21,940 bases of DNA, from assembly GCA_023424215.1 (NCBI GenBank), contig JAFAEC010000128.1:1-21940 (forward strand), in the 5' to 3' direction. The translations under genes and the position numbers were made by a program. Below are positions 18,132 through 21,940 of this stretch, one piece after another. The DNA is from Pseudomonadota bacterium (GTDB lineage Bacteria; Pseudomonadota; Alphaproteobacteria; Caulobacterales; Caulobacteraceae). Positions within the stretch are counted from its first letter, which is position 1. Each line of letters opens with the position of its first letter. The notes beneath the pieces were generated by a model. It saw only the letters and a list, made by a program, of their open reading frames with translations, had not been told where the DNA came from and ran no database searches.

Positions 18132-18132
<1 letters not shown>
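17137..18132 (-). CDS. phoH: PhoH-like ATPase
   Basis: PhoH-family P-loop ATPases accompany ybeY in most bacteria and are linked to RNA metabolism; the exact role is unsettled. The 331-residue product has an N-terminal extension with a KH-like segment (about 20-85), then the helicase-like ATPase core: Walker A GPAGTGKTFLA (135-145), LVITRPAVEAGEKLGFLPGD (161-180), Walker B FIIVDEAQN (231-239) and VTGDPSQIDL (260-269). The start ATG 18132 overlaps the miaB stop by one base (TGATG); the frame runs on upstream through miaB without family similarity. Confidence 0.95.
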
Positions 18133-19505
<1,373 letters not shown>

Positions 19506-19545
19506 GCCCGGCTTATGATCGCCGAAACCGGCGACGGCAAGGCGA

Positions 19546-20022
19546 TCAGGCGGTGGCGTCGTCGTCGCGGTGGGCGTGCCGTTTGAAGATCAGGCCTTCC
19601 CGACGCGACGGCTCCGCGCCCTCGATCGGCTTGCCGTAGAGCTCAAGCTTGTGGCCGACGAGCTCGAAGCCGAGGCGCTCGGCGATCTCGCTCTTGAGCC
19701 GCTCGATCTCGGCGTCGAAGAACTCGATGACCTCGCCGGTCCGCGTGTCGATCAGGTGGTCGTGGTGATCGTCCCCGGCCTCCTCGTAGCGGCTGCGGCC
19801 GTCTCCGAAGTCGTGCTTCTCGACGACGCCCGCCTCCTCGAACAGACGGACCGTGCGGTACACGGTGGCGATCGATATGTGCGGATCGATGGCCGAGGCG
19901 CGGCGGTACAGCTCCTCGACGTCCGGATGGTCTTCCGCAGACGACAGAACCCGGGCGATGACCCGCCGCTGCTCGGTCATCCGCATGCCGCGCTCGGCGC
20001 AGAGTTTCTCGATCCGGTCCAT
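19546..20022 (-). CDS. fur: Ferric uptake regulator Fur
   Basis: Fur represses iron-uptake genes when loaded with Fe(II). The 158-residue product has an N-terminal winged helix (about 1-80; SIATVYRTVRLFEEAGVVEK is the recognition region) and a C-terminal dimerisation domain with the metal motif DDHHDHLI (84-91), E100 and H124. It has only one Cys (C8) and lacks the CxxC structural zinc pairs of enteric Fur. The C-terminus is His/Asp-rich (KRHAHRDDDATA). The start ATG 20022 is the family N-terminus; the long upstream frame is inside rimI. It lies 23 bases after rimI and 40 before miaB. Confidence 0.93.
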   Translation of the reverse strand: MDRIEKLCAERGMRMTEQRRVIARVLSSAEDHPDVEELYRRASAIDPHISIATVYRTVRLFEEAGVVEKHDFGDGRSRYEEAGDDHHDHLIDTRTGEVIEFFDAEIERLKSEIAERLGFELVGHKLELYGKPIEGAEPSRREGLIFKRHAHRDDDATA

Positions 20023-20045
20023 GGCGGTGAGAATAGGCGGCCCCG

Positions 20046-20489
20046 CTACGCTAGGGAAGCCGGACCCGGGAAATTGAGGGCCAGCACCAGGGCGTCCCGT
20101 CGGCGGCCGTCGGACCCGCCGTAATAGTCCCGCCGCCGCCCGACTTCCGTAAAGCCGAGGCGGGCGTAGAGCGCGCGCGCCGCGGCGTTGTCCTCGGCCA
20201 CCTCCAGGAAGGCCCGCTGGGCCCCGAGGGCTTCGGCTCCGGCCAGCCCCTCGGCGGCAAGCTCCCGACCGAGTCCCTGCCGGCGGGCGGCGGGCCGTAC
20301 GGCGAGCGTGAGGATCTCGGCCTCGTCGGCCACGACCCGCATCAGGATGAAGCCGTCGGGCCGCTCCACCGCGAACACCTCTTGCTGGGACAGCAGGGCG
20401 GCGATCGCGTCCGCATCCCACGGCGCGTCGAAAGCGCTGGCGTGAAGGGTCGCCAGCCGTTCCGGGTCGAACAGACCTGGTCCGCTCAT
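20046..20489 (-). CDS. rimI: Ribosomal protein S18-alanine N-acetyltransferase-like GNAT enzyme
   Basis: The 147-residue GNAT-fold enzyme has motif A ILTLAVRPAARRQGLGREL (59-77), whose RRQGLG binds acetyl-CoA, and a motif B region EVAEDNAAARALYARLGF (96-113) with the conserved Asn and Tyr, then RRRDYY. RimI acetylates the N-terminal Ala of ribosomal protein S18, and rimI next to tsaB is a common bacterial arrangement, which supports the call. Its ATG 20489 overlaps the tsaB stop by four bases (ATGA). Other N-acetylation targets cannot be excluded. Confidence 0.9.
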   Translation of the reverse strand: MSGPGLFDPERLATLHASAFDAPWDADAIAALLSQQEVFAVERPDGFILMRVVADEAEILTLAVRPAARRQGLGRELAAEGLAGAEALGAQRAFLEVAEDNAAARALYARLGFTEVGRRRDYYGGSDGRRRDALVLALNFPGPASLA

Positions 20490-21157
20490 GATCGCGCCGG
20501 TCTGGCCTGACCCGGCAGACGGCTGGGCGGGGTGGCGTCCGGAGCTCGGAGATAGAGCGGCGCGGAGGGCGCCGCGGCCGGGTCGGCGGCGGCGGCGAGG
20601 CGGGCCACCGCGTCGGGAGCGGGGCCCTGAAGGCAGAGAACCGCGGCGCCGACCGCCGCATCCTCGAGAAGGGCCGCGCCGGAGCCGACCAGGACCGCGC
20701 CCGGGCCGAAACCCGCCAGACGCTCGCGGGCGGCCTCGAGAGACAGCGCCTCTGGTGGGCCTTCCGGGGCGCCGGTCCGCCAGAAGCGCCCGTAAACCTG
20801 GCCGCGCCGGGCGTCGATGAGGGCGGCCACCCGGGAAGCCTCGGCCGAGGCGGCGAGGGCGTCGAGCGTGGAGATGCCCACGACCGGGCGGCCGAGCGCC
20901 GCGCCAAGGCCCTGCGCGAAGGCGAGGCCGACGCGAAGACCGGTGAACGATCCCGGCCCCACCGTAACCCCGATGCGCTCCACGCGATGGAGGCCGCCGG
21001 CCTCGTCGATGGCTGCCCGCGCCAACCCGCCCAGCCGCTCCTGATGCCCCTTGGTCATCTCGACCGAGCGCACGGCGACGGTGATGGCCCTGCCGTCGAC
21101 GTCGAAGACGCCGGCGGTGCACAGACCAAGGGCGGTGTCGATGACCATCACCCTCAT
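20486..21157 (-). CDS. tsaB: tRNA threonylcarbamoyladenosine biosynthesis protein TsaB
   Basis: TsaB pairs with TsaD and TsaE to form t6A37 on ANN-decoding tRNAs. The 223-residue product shows the ASKHA-fold N-terminus VMVIDTALGLCTAGVF (3-18) and the family hallmark VGPGSFTGLRVGLAFAQGLG (66-85), with ISTLDALAA next. The C-terminus YLRAPDA matches the usual YLRxPDA ending, followed by a Pro/Arg-rich tail. ATG 21157 has GGGAG seven bases upstream; the in-frame ATG at 21148 is an alternative. The gene lies 25 bases after an XRE regulator gene. Confidence 0.95.
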   Translation of the reverse strand: MRVMVIDTALGLCTAGVFDVDGRAITVAVRSVEMTKGHQERLGGLARAAIDEAGGLHRVERIGVTVGPGSFTGLRVGLAFAQGLGAALGRPVVGISTLDALAASAEASRVAALIDARRGQVYGRFWRTGAPEGPPEALSLEAARERLAGFGPGAVLVGSGAALLEDAAVGAAVLCLQGPAPDAVARLAAAADPAAAPSAPLYLRAPDATPPSRLPGQARPARS

Positions 21158-21182
21158 GCGGGGACTCCCGGACCGGCGGAGA

Positions 21183-21566
21183 TCAGTCGCGCGCGAGCGC
21201 CACGACGATGCGGGCGATCGCCTGGCGCAGGTTGCGGTCGGCGATCATGGGAAAGGCGGCGGCCACCGCGCGACCGTCGGTCGTCGCCGTGATCGACCTC
21301 AGCGCCTCCGCGCCGACCCGGACCAAACCCTCCCCGACCTCGGTGGGAAAGAAGGATTCGACCGAGGTTCCGAGCACAGCCGCCACACGGTGCAGGCGGG
21401 ACGCCGAGATACGGTTCTGGCCGCTCTCGTACTTCTGCACCTGCTGAAAGCTCACGCCGATGCGCTGCGCCAGCGCCGACTGCGACAGGCCGAGCGCCGA
21501 ACGTCTCAGGCTGATGCGCGCGCCCACGTAGGCGTCCACCTCTTCCGCACCGCCGGGCCTTGCCAT
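21183..21566 (-). CDS. XRE-family transcriptional regulator, paralogue of the gene at 14504
   Basis: The 127-residue product has a Cro/CI-type helix-turn-helix at about 13-70, with SQSALAQRIGVSFQQVQKYE and NRISASRL (51-58), nearly the same as in the regulator at 14504-14920. The C-terminal half differs and has no recognised ligand domain. A strong AGGAGG lies eight bases before ATG 21566. Being 25 bases before tsaB on the same strand, it may be the first gene of the tsaB-lnt string. A 66-base gap separates it from the partial gene upstream. Confidence 0.9.
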   Translation of the reverse strand: MARPGGAEEVDAYVGARISLRRSALGLSQSALAQRIGVSFQQVQKYESGQNRISASRLHRVAAVLGTSVESFFPTEVGEGLVRVGAEALRSITATTDGRAVAAAFPMIADRNLRQAIARIVVALARD

Positions 21567-21632
21567 TCGCGCGCGCCTCCTGCTCCCAACGGGACAGTTT
21601 CACAATCCCCGCCAAAGCGCAACGTTTTCGTT

Positions 21633-21940
21633 TCATTCCGGCTCCCTGCGGGCGATGACAGCGGAAACGTCGACCGTGGCGGCGCGGGGCAGATGCTCCT
21701 CGGCGGCAAGGCCGGCGGGCCCGCCGCGCAGGATCAGCACGTCGTTCTCGATCCGCTCGAACAGGCGAGGCAGCAGGCGACCGTTGCCCACCTCCACGAC
21801 GCAGCCCTGCCCCGGCCGTGGCCAACGCCCGGGGACATATTCGAGGATCACGCCGGCCGCCGCCCAGGGCGCCAGGTCTTCATTGGCCAGCTGCAGCCGG
21901 CGGACCGGCGGCGGCGGCCCCTCCCACGGGACCGCGGGGC
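21633..21940 (-). CDS. C-terminal part of an S24/LexA-like fold protein, cut by window edge
   Basis: The minus-strand frame is open from the window end to a TGA at 21633, about 102 codons, with codon use like the neighbours. The visible part includes LANEDLAPWAAAGVILEYVP, RPGQGCVVEVGNGRLLPRLFE and a closing VSAVIARREPE. The order (bulky strand, RPGxG turn, VV...GxxLxRL, terminal V.AVI strand) resembles the C-terminal half of S24 peptidases, as in LexA and phage repressors. The position of the catalytic Lys (usually VKRL) is Pro-Arg here, so it may be inactive. The N-terminal half is outside the window. A different beta-rich fold is quite possible. Confidence 0.4.
   Translation of the reverse strand, partial: PAVPWEGPPPPVRRLQLANEDLAPWAAAGVILEYVPGRWPRPGQGCVVEVGNGRLLPRLFERIENDVLILRGGPAGLAAEEHLPRAATVDVSAVIARREPE

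Overview
The window looks like a core chromosomal segment of a high-GC alphaproteobacterium. Strongly GC3-biased codons, dense overlapping genes and the gene set (globin-coupled chemoreceptor, dnaK-dnaJ, a tsaB-rimI-fur-miaB-phoH-ybeY-lnt string, a GAAC-N7-GAAC LexA site) point to Caulobacterales, perhaps Brevundimonas or a relative. I cannot fix the genus from sequence alone. No rRNA, tRNA, CRISPR array, insertion sequence or prophage is visible, and no gene-free stretch exceeds about 225 bases.

Left part (1-5100), mostly minus strand. At the left edge lies a partial DUF167-like gene. It overlaps the end of a small lipoprotein gene. Next come the electron transfer flavoprotein genes etfB-etfA, closed by a terminator at 691-720. 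Upstream of them runs ahcY, then a HIG1-domain twin-membrane protein, then a PduO-type cobalamin adenosyltransferase, very tightly packed. A small plus-strand gene for a membrane-anchored protein sits between the adenosyltransferase and etfB. Together this side handles S-adenosylhomocysteine recycling, vitamin B12 activation and electron delivery from dehydrogenases to the respiratory chain. A palindrome upstream of ahcY may be a SAM-cycle operator.

Middle (5285-12075), plus strand. A soluble globin-coupled chemoreceptor is followed by a lone bioB, then by dnaK, dnaJ and dapB. A good sigma-32-like promoter precedes dnaK. A hairpin plus T-run separates dnaK from dnaJ and may set their ratio.

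Right part (12084-21940), mostly minus strand. The pair coaBC-dut diverges from a plus-strand lipoprotein gene. Between them lies a perfect GAAC-N7-GAAC site, the SOS box of alphaproteobacteria. The lipoprotein carries a C-terminal domain that resembles toxin RNase domains, which makes this the most interesting spot in the window. Beyond it, two paralogous XRE regulators flank a minus-strand string in the order XRE, tsaB, rimI, fur, miaB, phoH, ybeY, lnt, with gaps of -17 to +40 bases. That string joins tRNA modification, ribosomal protein acetylation, iron control, rRNA processing and lipoprotein acylation. The right edge cuts a gene whose visible end weakly resembles the S24/LexA peptidase fold.
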